Source: Bog-756 sp050014755
GTDB taxonomy: Bacteria > Actinomycetota > Acidimicrobiia > Acidimicrobiales > RAAP-2
DNA: 24,291 nt
NCBI GenBank assembly: GCA_050014755.1
Contig: JBEKCS010000057.1
Location: 1 to 24,291, forward strand
Direction: 5' to 3'
Below the pieces are notes generated by a model. The model was not told the origin of the DNA and made no database searches. It worked only from the letters and a program-made list of their open reading frames with translations. Of this stretch, positions 1-7,700 are shown piece after piece. The translations under genes and the position numbers were made by a program. Numbering within the stretch: the first letter of the stretch is position 1; every line of letters starts with the position of its first letter.

Positions 1-2
1 TG

Positions 3-725
3 CCCACCATGACGTGCCTCGGCACCTTCGCCCGCCACACCGTGGTCAACCAGGCGTCCTGCGTCAAGATCCTCGACCACTACCCGCTGGACAAGGCGTG
101 CCTCGTCGGCTGCGGCGTCACCACCGGATGGGGCTCGGCCGTCTACGCCGGAGACGTCGGCCCCGGCGACGACGTCGTCGTCATCGGCATCGGTGGCCTC
201 GGTGCGGCTGCCGTGCAGGGCGCCCGCCTGGCCGGGGCCGAGCGGATCTTCGCCATCGACCCGGTCCCGTTCAAGCGGGAGATGGCCACCACGTTCGGGG
301 CCACCCACACGGCGGCCAGCATCGCCGAGGCCCTCCCGCTGGTCAACGAGGTCACCTGGGGCAAGAACGCCGACAAGGTCATCTGCACCATGGGGCTCGG
401 CGACGGCACCCTCATGGAGTCCATCATGGAGTTGACGGCCAAGCGGGGCCGCGTCGTGGTCACCAACATCCACCCCATGGCGGAGACCACGGTCACCCTG
501 TCGTTGGTGTGGCTGACGCTCATGGAGAAGCAGATCGTCGGGACCGTCTTCGGTTCCGCCAACTTCCGCTACGACATCCCGCACCTGCTCCGCCTCTACG
601 ACCAGGGTCAGCTCGACCTCGATTCCATGGTCACGCGGCACTACCGGCTCGAGGACGTCAACCAGGGATACGACGACATGCTCGAGGGCAGGAACATCCG
701 GGGCGTCATCCTCTACGAGGAGTAG
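3..725 (+). CDS. NDMA-dependent (mycofactocin-type) alcohol dehydrogenase, C-terminal part
   Basis: This is a zinc-type medium-chain alcohol dehydrogenase cut by the left edge; about 240 residues of a protein usually near 370 are visible. The frame stays open to the window start, so the ATG at 9 is probably internal. A GCGVTTGWGSAV segment leads into the Rossmann fold with GIGGLGAAAVQGARLAGA, followed by an acidic residue in FAIDP, which fits NAD(H). The C-terminus (YDDMLEGRNIRGVILYEE) is typical of the NDMA-dependent subgroup. In that family the nicotinamide stays bound and is re-oxidised through an external acceptor, in many actinomycetes the mycofactocin system. The zinc-ligand N-terminal domain lies outside the window. 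The expected role is oxidation of a primary alcohol to an aldehyde, which fits the aldehyde dehydrogenase about 1.6 kb away on the other strand. The family call is firm; the substrate is unknown. Confidence 0.88.
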   Translation, partial: PTMTCLGTFARHTVVNQASCVKILDHYPLDKACLVGCGVTTGWGSAVYAGDVGPGDDVVVIGIGGLGAAAVQGARLAGAERIFAIDPVPFKREMATTFGATHTAASIAEALPLVNEVTWGKNADKVICTMGLGDGTLMESIMELTAKRGRVVVTNIHPMAETTVTLSLVWLTLMEKQIVGTVFGSANFRYDIPHLLRLYDQGQLDLDSMVTRHYRLEDVNQGYDDMLEGRNIRGVILYEE

Positions 726-756
726 AGACCCGTGGGAAGCTGCGCCGACCCCGATT

Positions 757-771
757 GGGACCTTCGGCCCT
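757..771 (+). promoter_or_regulatory. DosR/DevR-like box upstream of the 2OG oxygenase
   Basis: The sequence is GGGACCTTCGGCCCT, flanked by CGATT and A, and lies 70 bp before the ATG at 842. It matches 11 of 14 positions of the DosR core GGGACTWWAGTCCC. The same 15-mer occurs at 13091-13105. An RNA hairpin with a UUCG tetraloop could form from the same bases and is the main alternative explanation. Confidence 0.45.
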
Positions 772-841
772 AGCAGTTCCGGGGTGCGGCGACCCAGACT
801 CGTGGTCTGCGGATCGTTGGCGGAACCACGAGGGGGCAATC

Positions 842-1732
842 ATGGTTGCAGCGACATCGGCCGACCGCGACGGAGGCCGGGAGACCACACTCGGCCCGGC
901 CGTCGACCTCGATGCCCTCCGACGCGAGCTTCCCGAACTGCGCGAGCGCTACCGCTCGGCCACGCCGTTTCCCCACATCGCCGTCGACGGCTTCCTGCTC
1001 CCCGAGGTGGCGCGCGTGGCGGTCACCGAGGTCCCGCCGGTGGACCGCGAGCACTGGACCAACTACGTCCACGCCAACGAGCGGAAGTTCGCCAACACCG
1101 ACCCGACCACGTGGGGACCGACGCTGCAGACGGTCTGGCAGGAGCTGACCTCACCTGAGTTCCTCGCCATCCTGAGCGAACTCACCGGGATCGCCGACCT
1201 GGTTCCCGACCCCGCGCTCGAGGGTGCGGGGCTTCACCAGACGAAATCCGGGGGTTTCCTCAACATCCACGCCGACTTCACCGTGCACCCCCGCAAGCGG
1301 CACTGGCACCGCCGGGCCAACCTCCTCGTCTACCTGAACGAGGACTGGCCCGCCGCGTACGGCGGCGACCTGGAGCTGTGGAGCCGCGACATGACGACCC
1401 GGGAGCAGGTGATCGCCCCGATCGCCAACCGTGCGGTGATCTTCACGACTGGAGCCGACACCTGGCACGGACATCCCGACCCGCTGCGATGCCCGCCCGA
1501 CCGGGCCCGGCAGTCCCTGGCCATCTACTACTACACGGTGGAGGACGCGCCCGTCGCCCGATCCACCGAGTACCGGGCCCGCCCCGGCGACGGGGCCAAG
1601 GCCATCGTCATCTGGCTCGACAAGGAGTCCGTCCGGGTCTACGACTGGGTCAAGCGGCGGGTCGGCCTCTCCGACGAGCGCACCGGCCGGCTGCTCCGAC
1701 GGTTCCGTGGCAAGGGGCCGTCGGAGGACTGA
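842..1732 (+). CDS. 2-oxoglutarate/Fe(II)-dependent oxygenase (PF13640-like)
   Basis: A predicted 296-residue cytosolic non-heme iron oxygenase that couples 2-oxoglutarate decarboxylation to hydroxylation of an unknown substrate. The iron site is visible: an HxD motif in NIHADF (H143, D145) and a distal histidine in WHGHPDP (H209 or H211). R223 in RQSLAIYYY is placed to bind the 2-oxoglutarate carboxylate. LLVYLNEDWPAAYGGDLELW, between them, is the usual double-stranded beta-helix strand pair of prolyl-hydroxylase-like enzymes. The start at 842 is fixed by AGGGGG at 831-836. The same frame stays open upstream, but only as a shadow of the dehydrogenase. A DosR-like box sits 70 bp upstream. The gene stands alone, convergent with the DUF779 gene. 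No biosynthetic neighbours point to a substrate. Confidence 0.85.
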   Translation: MVAATSADRDGGRETTLGPAVDLDALRRELPELRERYRSATPFPHIAVDGFLLPEVARVAVTEVPPVDREHWTNYVHANERKFANTDPTTWGPTLQTVWQELTSPEFLAILSELTGIADLVPDPALEGAGLHQTKSGGFLNIHADFTVHPRKRHWHRRANLLVYLNEDWPAAYGGDLELWSRDMTTREQVIAPIANRAVIFTTGADTWHGHPDPLRCPPDRARQSLAIYYYTVEDAPVARSTEYRARPGDGAKAIVIWLDKESVRVYDWVKRRVGLSDERTGRLLRRFRGKGPSED

Positions 1733-1917
1733 TCCTCCCGGTTCAGGGGGCTGGTCAAGGGGGCCCCGCTACCGAGGTTGTCGATGAGCCAGCGATTCCA
1801 ATTGCCGACGACCTTCTCGGCATCGACGACCTGGCCCACGCACGAGGCGTCGAACATCCACGGCTCGGCCGGAAGCGACCTCCCGACGGCGAGCTCGGAG
1901 TGCACGGGGACGACCGG
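1639..1917 (-). other. In-frame coding-like continuation beyond the DUF779 stop
   Basis: Directly after the DUF779 stop (1918-1920) the same minus-strand frame remains open to 1639. It encodes about 90 residues, including EPWMFDASCVGQVV and VGNWNRWLIDNLGSG, with strongly G/C-ending codons in the non-overlapped part. A GTG at 1905 could start a separate small gene, with a weak AAGGTGA about 12 nt upstream. The last roughly 90 nt overlap the 3' end of the oxygenase on the other strand. I do not recognise the sequence. It may be a small gene, a readthrough extension, the remnant of a longer protein, or chance in GC-rich DNA. Without it, 1733-1917 would be a plain convergent spacer. Confidence 0.2.
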
Positions 1918-2328
1918 TCACCTTCCGCCCAGAGCGGCCAGCTCCTCCTCGGTGAACACCCGTGACCGGACGATGAAGTGCCGGCCGTCGCCGGCGGCGA
2001 GTGAGAACCCCTCGGGGTCGCCGTCACCCACGTCGAGCATGAGCTGGGTGTGCTTCCACGCCCCGAACTGGCGCCCGTCCATGAAGAACGGGCAGCCTCC
2101 GACCGTGCCGAGCCGGACATCGTGGATCCCGATGACGAACTCGCCGTCGGCGAAGCACATGGGCAGGCTGCCGTCGCAACACCCGCCGGACTGGAAGAAC
2201 ATGACCGGCCCACGCTCAGCCTGCAACTGGGCGATCGCCTGGAGCGCGGCCGGTGTCGCCACGACACGCTCGACCTCCGGCCCGTCGCCCCCGGGTCCGT
2301 CCACCTCGCCGCCTCCGGTCACGGGCAC
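1918..2328 (-). CDS. DUF779 family protein, aldehyde dehydrogenase partner
   Basis: A 136-residue protein of the DUF779 family (PF05610). Recognisable segments are VMFFQSGGCCDGS, FVIGIHDVRLGTVGGCPFFM and FGAWKHTQLMLDVGDG, ending RVFTEEELAALGG, which is about the family's usual end. The vicinal cysteines in SGGCCDG could bind metal or a thiol group, but the biochemical role of the family is not established. It begins with GTG at 2328, just 3 nt past the aldehyde dehydrogenase stop, so the two are surely co-transcribed and probably translationally coupled. DUF779 genes habitually follow acetaldehyde-type aldehyde dehydrogenases, which supports the call. A second GTG two codons in is an alternative start. 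The reading frame continues open beyond its stop. Confidence 0.85.
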   Translation of the reverse strand: MPVTGGGEVDGPGGDGPEVERVVATPAALQAIAQLQAERGPVMFFQSGGCCDGSLPMCFADGEFVIGIHDVRLGTVGGCPFFMDGRQFGAWKHTQLMLDVGDGDPEGFSLAAGDGRHFIVRSRVFTEEELAALGGR

Positions 2329-2331
2329 GTC

Positions 2332-3897
2332 CTAGAAGAACCCCAGGGGCTCGTCGCTGTAGCTGACCAGCAGGTTCTTGGTCTGCGAATAGTGCTCGAG
2401 CATCATCTGGTGGTTCTCCCGGCCGACACCCGAGATCTTGTAGCCGCCGAAGGCCGCGCCTGCGGGATAGAGGTGGTAGCAGTTGGTCCACACCCGGCCG
2501 GCCTCAATCGCCCGTCCCATGCGGTAGGCCCGACTGCCGTTCCGGGTCCATACGCCGGCGCCCAGGCCGTAGAGGGTGTCGTTGGCGATCCGGACGGCGT
2601 CCGCCTCATCGGTGAACGTGGTCACGGCGAGCACGGGCCCGAAGATCTCCTCCTGGAAGATCCGCATGTCGTTGTGGCCCTTCATCACCGTCGGCTCGAA
2701 GTAGTAGCCGTCCTTCAGTTCGCCGTCGAGGGGCGTCCGGCCCCCGCCGATCAGCACCTCCGCACCTTCCTGGCGACCGATGTCGACGTACCCGGTGATC
2801 TTCTCGAGTTGCTGGGCCGAGTTCTGGGCGCCGAGCATGGTGGCCGGGTCGAGCGGATTGCCCTGGATGATCTTGCCGATCCGATCGAGGCAACGGGCCA
2901 TGAACTCGTCGAAGATCGACTCCTGCACCAGCGCCCGCGACGGGCAGGTGCACACCTCACCCTTGTTGAAGGCGTAGAGCACCAGGCCCTCCGTCGCCTT
3001 GTCGAGGAACCTGTCGTCCTCCTCCATGACGTCGGCAAAGAAGATGTTGGGCGACTTGCCGCCGAGCTCCACCGTCGAAGGGATCAGGTTCTGGGCCGCG
3101 TACTGCATGATCAACCGACCGGTGGTGGTCTCGCCGGTGAAGCCGATCTTGGCGATTCGCGGACTGGAGGCCAGGGCTTTTCCGATCTCGCCACCGGGAC
3201 CGGTCACGATGTTGATGACCCCGGGCGGCACGATGCCCTGGATGATCTCGGCCAACTTGAGGATCGACCACGGGGTGGGCGAGGCCGGCTTGACCACGGT
3301 GCAGTTGCCGGCGGCCAGAGCCGGCGCGATCTTCCAGGCCGCCATGAGGAGCGGAAAGTTGAACGGGATGATCTGTCCCACCACGCCCAGCGGCTCGTGG
3401 AAGTGGTAGGCGACCGTGTCCTTGTCGATCTCGGTCGAGCGGCCCTCCAACGACCGGGTCGCACCGGCGAAGTACCGGAAGTGGTCGACAGCCAGCGGGA
3501 TGTCGGCAGCCAGCGTCTCGCGCACCGGCTTGCCGTTCTCCCACGTCTCGGCCACGGCCAGCATCGTGAGGTTGGCTTCGATGGCGTCGGCCACCGCGTT
3601 GAGCACCGCCGCCCGTTCGGCCAGCGACGTTGCGCCCCAGGCGTCCTTGGCCGCATGAGCTGCGTCGAGGGCCAACTCCACGTCCTCGGCCGTGGACCGG
3701 GCCACCTCGGTGAACCCGTGGCCGGTCACCGGCGTCTTGTTCTCCATGTAGTTGCCCTGGAGTGGCGGCACCCATCTCCCGCCGATGAAGTTCTCGTAGC
3801 GGGGCTTCACGTCCACCAGGCTCCCCGGCTGGCCCGGTGCCACGAACACGCCCGCTGCAGTCCTGCCGTCCTGTACCGCTTCTCGGGTAGTTGCCAT
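2332..3897 (-). CDS. NAD-dependent (acet)aldehyde dehydrogenase, AldB/ExaC-like
   Basis: A 521-residue class-3-type aldehyde dehydrogenase oxidising an aldehyde to the acid. Visible features are N179 in IIPFNFPL (oxyanion hole), K203 in VVKPASPTPW, the Rossmann loop GFTGETTTGR, E277 in VELGGKSPN (general base) and the nucleophile C316 in GEVCTCPSR. That CTC form is typical of the acetaldehyde dehydrogenase II branch. The C-terminus has FGGYKISGVGRENH. The start at 3897 is preferred over ATGs at 3903 and 3930 because GGGAG (3904-3908) is correctly spaced only for 3897. The DUF779 partner follows 3 nt later. With the nearby alcohol dehydrogenase it would complete alcohol-to-acid oxidation. Acetaldehyde is the likeliest substrate by family, not proven here. 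Confidence 0.93.
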   Translation of the reverse strand: MATTREAVQDGRTAAGVFVAPGQPGSLVDVKPRYENFIGGRWVPPLQGNYMENKTPVTGHGFTEVARSTAEDVELALDAAHAAKDAWGATSLAERAAVLNAVADAIEANLTMLAVAETWENGKPVRETLAADIPLAVDHFRYFAGATRSLEGRSTEIDKDTVAYHFHEPLGVVGQIIPFNFPLLMAAWKIAPALAAGNCTVVKPASPTPWSILKLAEIIQGIVPPGVINIVTGPGGEIGKALASSPRIAKIGFTGETTTGRLIMQYAAQNLIPSTVELGGKSPNIFFADVMEEDDRFLDKATEGLVLYAFNKGEVCTCPSRALVQESIFDEFMARCLDRIGKIIQGNPLDPATMLGAQNSAQQLEKITGYVDIGRQEGAEVLIGGGRTPLDGELKDGYYFEPTVMKGHNDMRIFQEEIFGPVLAVTTFTDEADAVRIANDTLYGLGAGVWTRNGSRAYRMGRAIEAGRVWTNCYHLYPAGAAFGGYKISGVGRENHQMMLEHYSQTKNLLVSYSDEPLGFF

Positions 3898-3903
3898 CGT
3901 CAT

Positions 3904-3908
3904 CTCCC
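3904..3908 (-). promoter_or_regulatory. Ribosome binding site deciding the aldehyde dehydrogenase start
   Basis: On the minus strand GGGAG lies 6 nt before the ATG at 3897 and directly abuts the ATG at 3903, so the downstream ATG is favoured. Confidence 0.6.
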
Positions 3909-4011
3909 AGTTCGGGACGAGCGCCGCCACTGCGCTCGCCTGGCCACCTGATCGAGGCGCCGCGTTCGGCTGCCTCCGGTGTCAGGGTACGGATCGAGGC
4001 CCGTGCCGACT

Positions 4012-4026
4012 AGGGGCCAAGGACCG
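4012..4026 (-). promoter_or_regulatory. Weak DosR-like box between aldehyde dehydrogenase and histone-like gene
   Basis: The minus strand reads CGGTCCTTGGCCCCT, agreeing at 11 of 15 positions with the stronger sites at 757 and 23804. It lies about 115 bp before each of the two divergent starts in the 244-bp spacer 3898-4141. It is a weaker palindrome, and on its own it would not be called. Confidence 0.2.
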
Positions 4027-4141
4027 TTTGTGGGGCGGTCGCACAACACCTGGAGAAAGCCTCTGGTCGGCGGCGCCTTCAGTGGACACCATGGTGACAG
4101 CTCCGTTCTGTCCGACGTGGAGCCTCGAGAAGGAGATTCCC

Positions 4142-4609
4142 ATGGCCGCTGCAAAGACCACCGCCCACGACGACGGTGTAGAGCGCATCATCGACTCGCT
4201 GGCCGACGCCGAGAGGTCGGCGCTGGAGGCTGTCCGCAGTTTCCTCGACAGTGTCAACGGCGCGTTCCCGCACGGTGAGCACGGCGGGCCGCGCCAGAAG
4301 ATCATCGACTCGGCGTTCAAGATGACCGAGGAACTCGTCGGGAGTTCGAACGAATTCGCCCATCGGCTGATCAGGGTCGGTGGTGACGTGGCCAAGCGGG
4401 CACCGGCACGCCGGGCGGTGGCCAGGAGGGCGGGGTCCCGTAGGTCGGCTGCCACGAAGGCGACGGCGGCAAAGGCTGCACCCAAGAAGGCCGGGGCCAC
4501 CAAAGCGCCGGCGAGGAAGGCTGCCGCCGCCAAGGCTGGGACCACGAGGCCTCGTGCAACGAAGGCGGGGGCTACGAAGGCACCCGCTACGAAGGCACGC
4601 ACCGCCTGA
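4142..4609 (+). CDS. Histone H1-tail-like basic protein
   Basis: A 155-residue protein in two parts. Residues 1 to about 80 are mostly helical and mixed-charge, including GVERIIDSLADAERSALEAV and RQKIIDSAFKMTEELV, somewhat like phasin or apolipoprotein-type amphipathic helices. The remaining 75 residues are a low-complexity tail rich in Ala, Lys, Arg, Pro and Thr with repeated ATKA/AxKA units, like the C-terminal tail of histone H1 or mycobacterial HupB. DNA binding or compaction is the natural inference for the tail; the head is not recognised. The start is set by AAGGAG at 4130-4135, 6 nt before ATG 4142. It is monocistronic, divergent from the aldehyde dehydrogenase and convergent with the giant gene. 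The tail is built from near-repeats such as ACGAAGGC, so its length may vary between strains. Confidence 0.75.
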   Translation: MAAAKTTAHDDGVERIIDSLADAERSALEAVRSFLDSVNGAFPHGEHGGPRQKIIDSAFKMTEELVGSSNEFAHRLIRVGGDVAKRAPARRAVARRAGSRRSAATKATAAKAAPKKAGATKAPARKAAAAKAGTTRPRATKAGATKAPATKARTA

Positions 4610-4712
4610 TCCGACCTACCGGCACCGGCAGGCGGAACTGAACGTGGCTCGTGGGCGCGGGGTGGGCCGCGTACTCACGCAGACCCGGTAGCCCGTCCGC
4701 AGGCGACCGGCA

Positions 4713-7700
4713 TCACGAGTTCGGATCGGCTCCCATGAACGGCGCCGATCCGAAGGCGAAGACCCCGTTGTCGGCCCCGACCAGCCAGTAGCCCTCACCG
4801 TTCTGCTCCGCCTCGATACCGTCGATCGGTGCGGCGAGGTCGTGACCCGCCTCGGACCCGAAGTACCTCGCGTCGCCGAAGACGAAGACCCCGCCGTCGG
4901 CGGCCACCAGCCAGTAGCCCTTCCCGTCCGGAGTGGCGGCCATGCCGACGATCGGGGCGTTGAGGTGGCGGTTCCCCTCCGACCCGAAGTAGCGGGCGTC
5001 GCCGAAGGCGAAGACCCCGCCGTCGGCGGCCACCAGCCAGTAGCCCTTCCCGTCCGGGGTGGCGGCCATGCCGACGATCGGGGCGTTGAGGTGGCGGTTC
5101 CCCTCCGACCCGAAGTAGCGGGCGTCGCCGAAGGCGAAGACACCACCGTCCTCCGCGATCAGCCAGTAGCCGTTCCCGTCCGATGTGGCGGCCATGCCCA
5201 CCACCGGCTTGTTGAGGTGATGGTTCCCCTCCGACCCGTAGAAACCGGCGTTGCCGAAGGAAAAGACGCCACCGTCGGAGCCCACCAGCCAGTAGCCGTT
5301 CCCGTCCGATGTGGCGGCCATCCCGTCGACCGGGGCGGTCAAGCGCTTCCCGGCGAGCGTCCCGTAGTGGCCCGCCGTCCCGAATGCCGTGACGTCACCG
5401 TCGGACGAGGCCACCCAGTACCCGGTTCCGTCCGGAGTCACGGCCATGCGCCGCGAGTTGAGGTTGGTGGGCAGCACGACGACGGTCAGGGTCTCGACAG
5501 AGCTCCGCTTGTCGGCATCGGTCACGCTAACGGTCACCACGAACGTCCCCGACTGGGTCGGCGTCCCGAGGACGCTTCCGCTTGGAGAGAGGACCACCCC
5601 CCCGGGCAGACTTCCGGTGGACACCGACCACGAATACGGGGCGGTCCCACCGGTGACCGTGAGCTGCTGGCTCACCGACACGCCTACGTCACCGGTAACA
5701 GTTCCCTCTCCGGCGGCCAGCGGTGCGGCGGCGATGACCACCGACTCGTCCTGCGTGGCCGTCTGTTCCAACGAGTCGGTCACCACCAGGTGGAAGGTGG
5801 AGGTGCCGCTGGCGGTGGGGGTCCCGGTGATCGCGCCGGTCGAGACGTCGAGGGTGAGGCCGGCCGGCAGGGTGCCGTCGGAAACCGACCAGGTGTAAGG
5901 ACCGGTTCCACCCGAGACGACGGGGGCGGCGTCGTACGGGGCGCCGACCTCGCCACCACCGAGGGCTGCCGACGTGAACCCGGGATCTGGTGTCACGGTG
6001 ACGGACTCGGATTGACGGGCGACGTTGCCGAACAGGTCGGTGACGACCAGATCGAAGGAGGACGTGCCGACTGCCGTCGGGATGCCGGTGACCGCACCGG
6101 TCGAGGCGTCGAGGGTGAGGCCGGCCGGCAGGGTGCCGTCGGCCACCGACCAGGTGAAAGGACCGGTTCCACCCGAGACGACGGGGGTGGTGTCATAGGG
6201 GACGACGAGCTCACCGCCGTCGAGGGAAGGCGAGGTCACCGCCGGTGCATCGGCAATTGTGACCGACTCGTCCTGGGTGCCGGACTCATCCAGTGAGTCG
6301 GTGACCACCAGTTCGAACGTGGACGTGCCGGGCGTGGTGGGCGTGCCGGAGATCTCGCCGGTGGCGGCGTCGAGGGCCAGCCCGTCCGGCAGGGAGCCGT
6401 TGGCCACCGACCAGATGGAGGAGCCGGTGCCGCCGGCGGCAGTGGGGAGGAACTCGTAGGCCGCGCCAACCTCGCCGGCGCCGAGGGCGACCGACGTGAT
6501 GGAGGGTTCGGCTGCGACCGTCACCGACTCGTCCTGGCTGTACGCCTGGCCCAACGAGTCGGTCACGACCAGGTCAAATGTCGACTCGCCTGAAGTGGTG
6601 GGCGTTCCACTCACCTTTCCGGAGTTGGAGTCGAGGGCCAGCCCGTCCGGCAGCGAACCGTCCGTCACCGACCAGGTGTCGGGCCCGGTGCCACCGGAGA
6701 CGGTCGGAATGGCGTCATAGGCGACCCCCACCTCGCCACCGACGAGGGCGTTCGAGGTGATGGCGGGTCCGGCGACCACCGTCACGGACTCGGACTGGCT
6801 CGAGGTGCCACCCATCGAATCAGTGACGACCAGGTCGAAGGTCTGGGTACCGTCTGCTGTCGGCGTCCCGGTGATCTCGCCGGTGGCAGCGTCGAGGGTG
6901 AGGCCGGCCGGCAGGGTGCCGTCGGCCACCGACCAGGCATACGGGCCGGCGCCACCTGAGACGGTCGGGAGCGAGTCGTAGGCGACGCCGATCTCACTGC
7001 CGGAAAGGGCCGACGAGGTGATGGCCAGGGCGGCGGCCACAGTCACCGACTCCGGCTGGCTGGCCGTGCCCCCGAGCCCGTCGGTCGCCTCCAGGTCGAA
7101 TACCGCGGTACCCCCGTCGGTCGGGATCCCGGTGACCTCCCCGGTGCCGGGGTCGAGGGTGAGGCCGTCCGGCAGGGAGCCGTTGGCGACCGACCAGGTG
7201 AAGGAGCCGGTCCCGCCAGTGGCAGTGGGGAGGATGTCGTAGGCGACGCCGACCTCGCCTCCGGTCAGTGGCGGCGAAGTGATGTCCGCAGCAGCGTCCA
7301 CGGTCACCGACTCCGGTTGGCTGAACGTGCCTCCCAGCCCATCGGTGACCACGAGATCGAAGGTCGACGTACCGGGAACCGTCGGTGTGCCGACGACCTC
7401 CCCGGTACTGACATCGAGGCTGAGTCCGGCCGGGAGGGTCCCATCGGCCACCGACCAGGTGTCCGATCCGGAGCCGCCGGAGACGGATGGGGTGATGTCG
7501 TAGGCAACGCCCACCTCTCCACCGGACAGAGCGGAACTGGTGATGGCCACTGCGGACGCCACGTTCACCGACTCCGGCTGGGCCGACCAGTTGGCGAGTG
7601 AGTCGGTCACCACTAGGTCGAAGGTGAACGTCCCGGTGGCAGTGGGCGTGCCGGTGATGGCGCCGGTGTTCGTGTCGAGGCTCAGGCCGGCGGGCAGCGA

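Noticed and set aside
14..841. N-terminal extension of the 2OG oxygenase frame back to position 14
   Set aside because: It overlaps the alcohol dehydrogenase in another frame, is Arg/His/Pro-rich, and a good ribosome binding site marks ATG 842.
2050..3951. A 633-codon plus-strand open frame covering the aldehyde dehydrogenase
   Set aside because: It is antisense to a clear aldehyde dehydrogenase, rich in Arg/His/Gly/Val with no domain, and is a GC-rich shadow frame.
4722..4752. Inverted repeat CGGATCGGC / GCCGATCCG as a terminator for the convergent genes
   Set aside because: It lies inside the last codons of the giant gene, has a 13-nt loop and no T-run, so it is not supported as a terminator.
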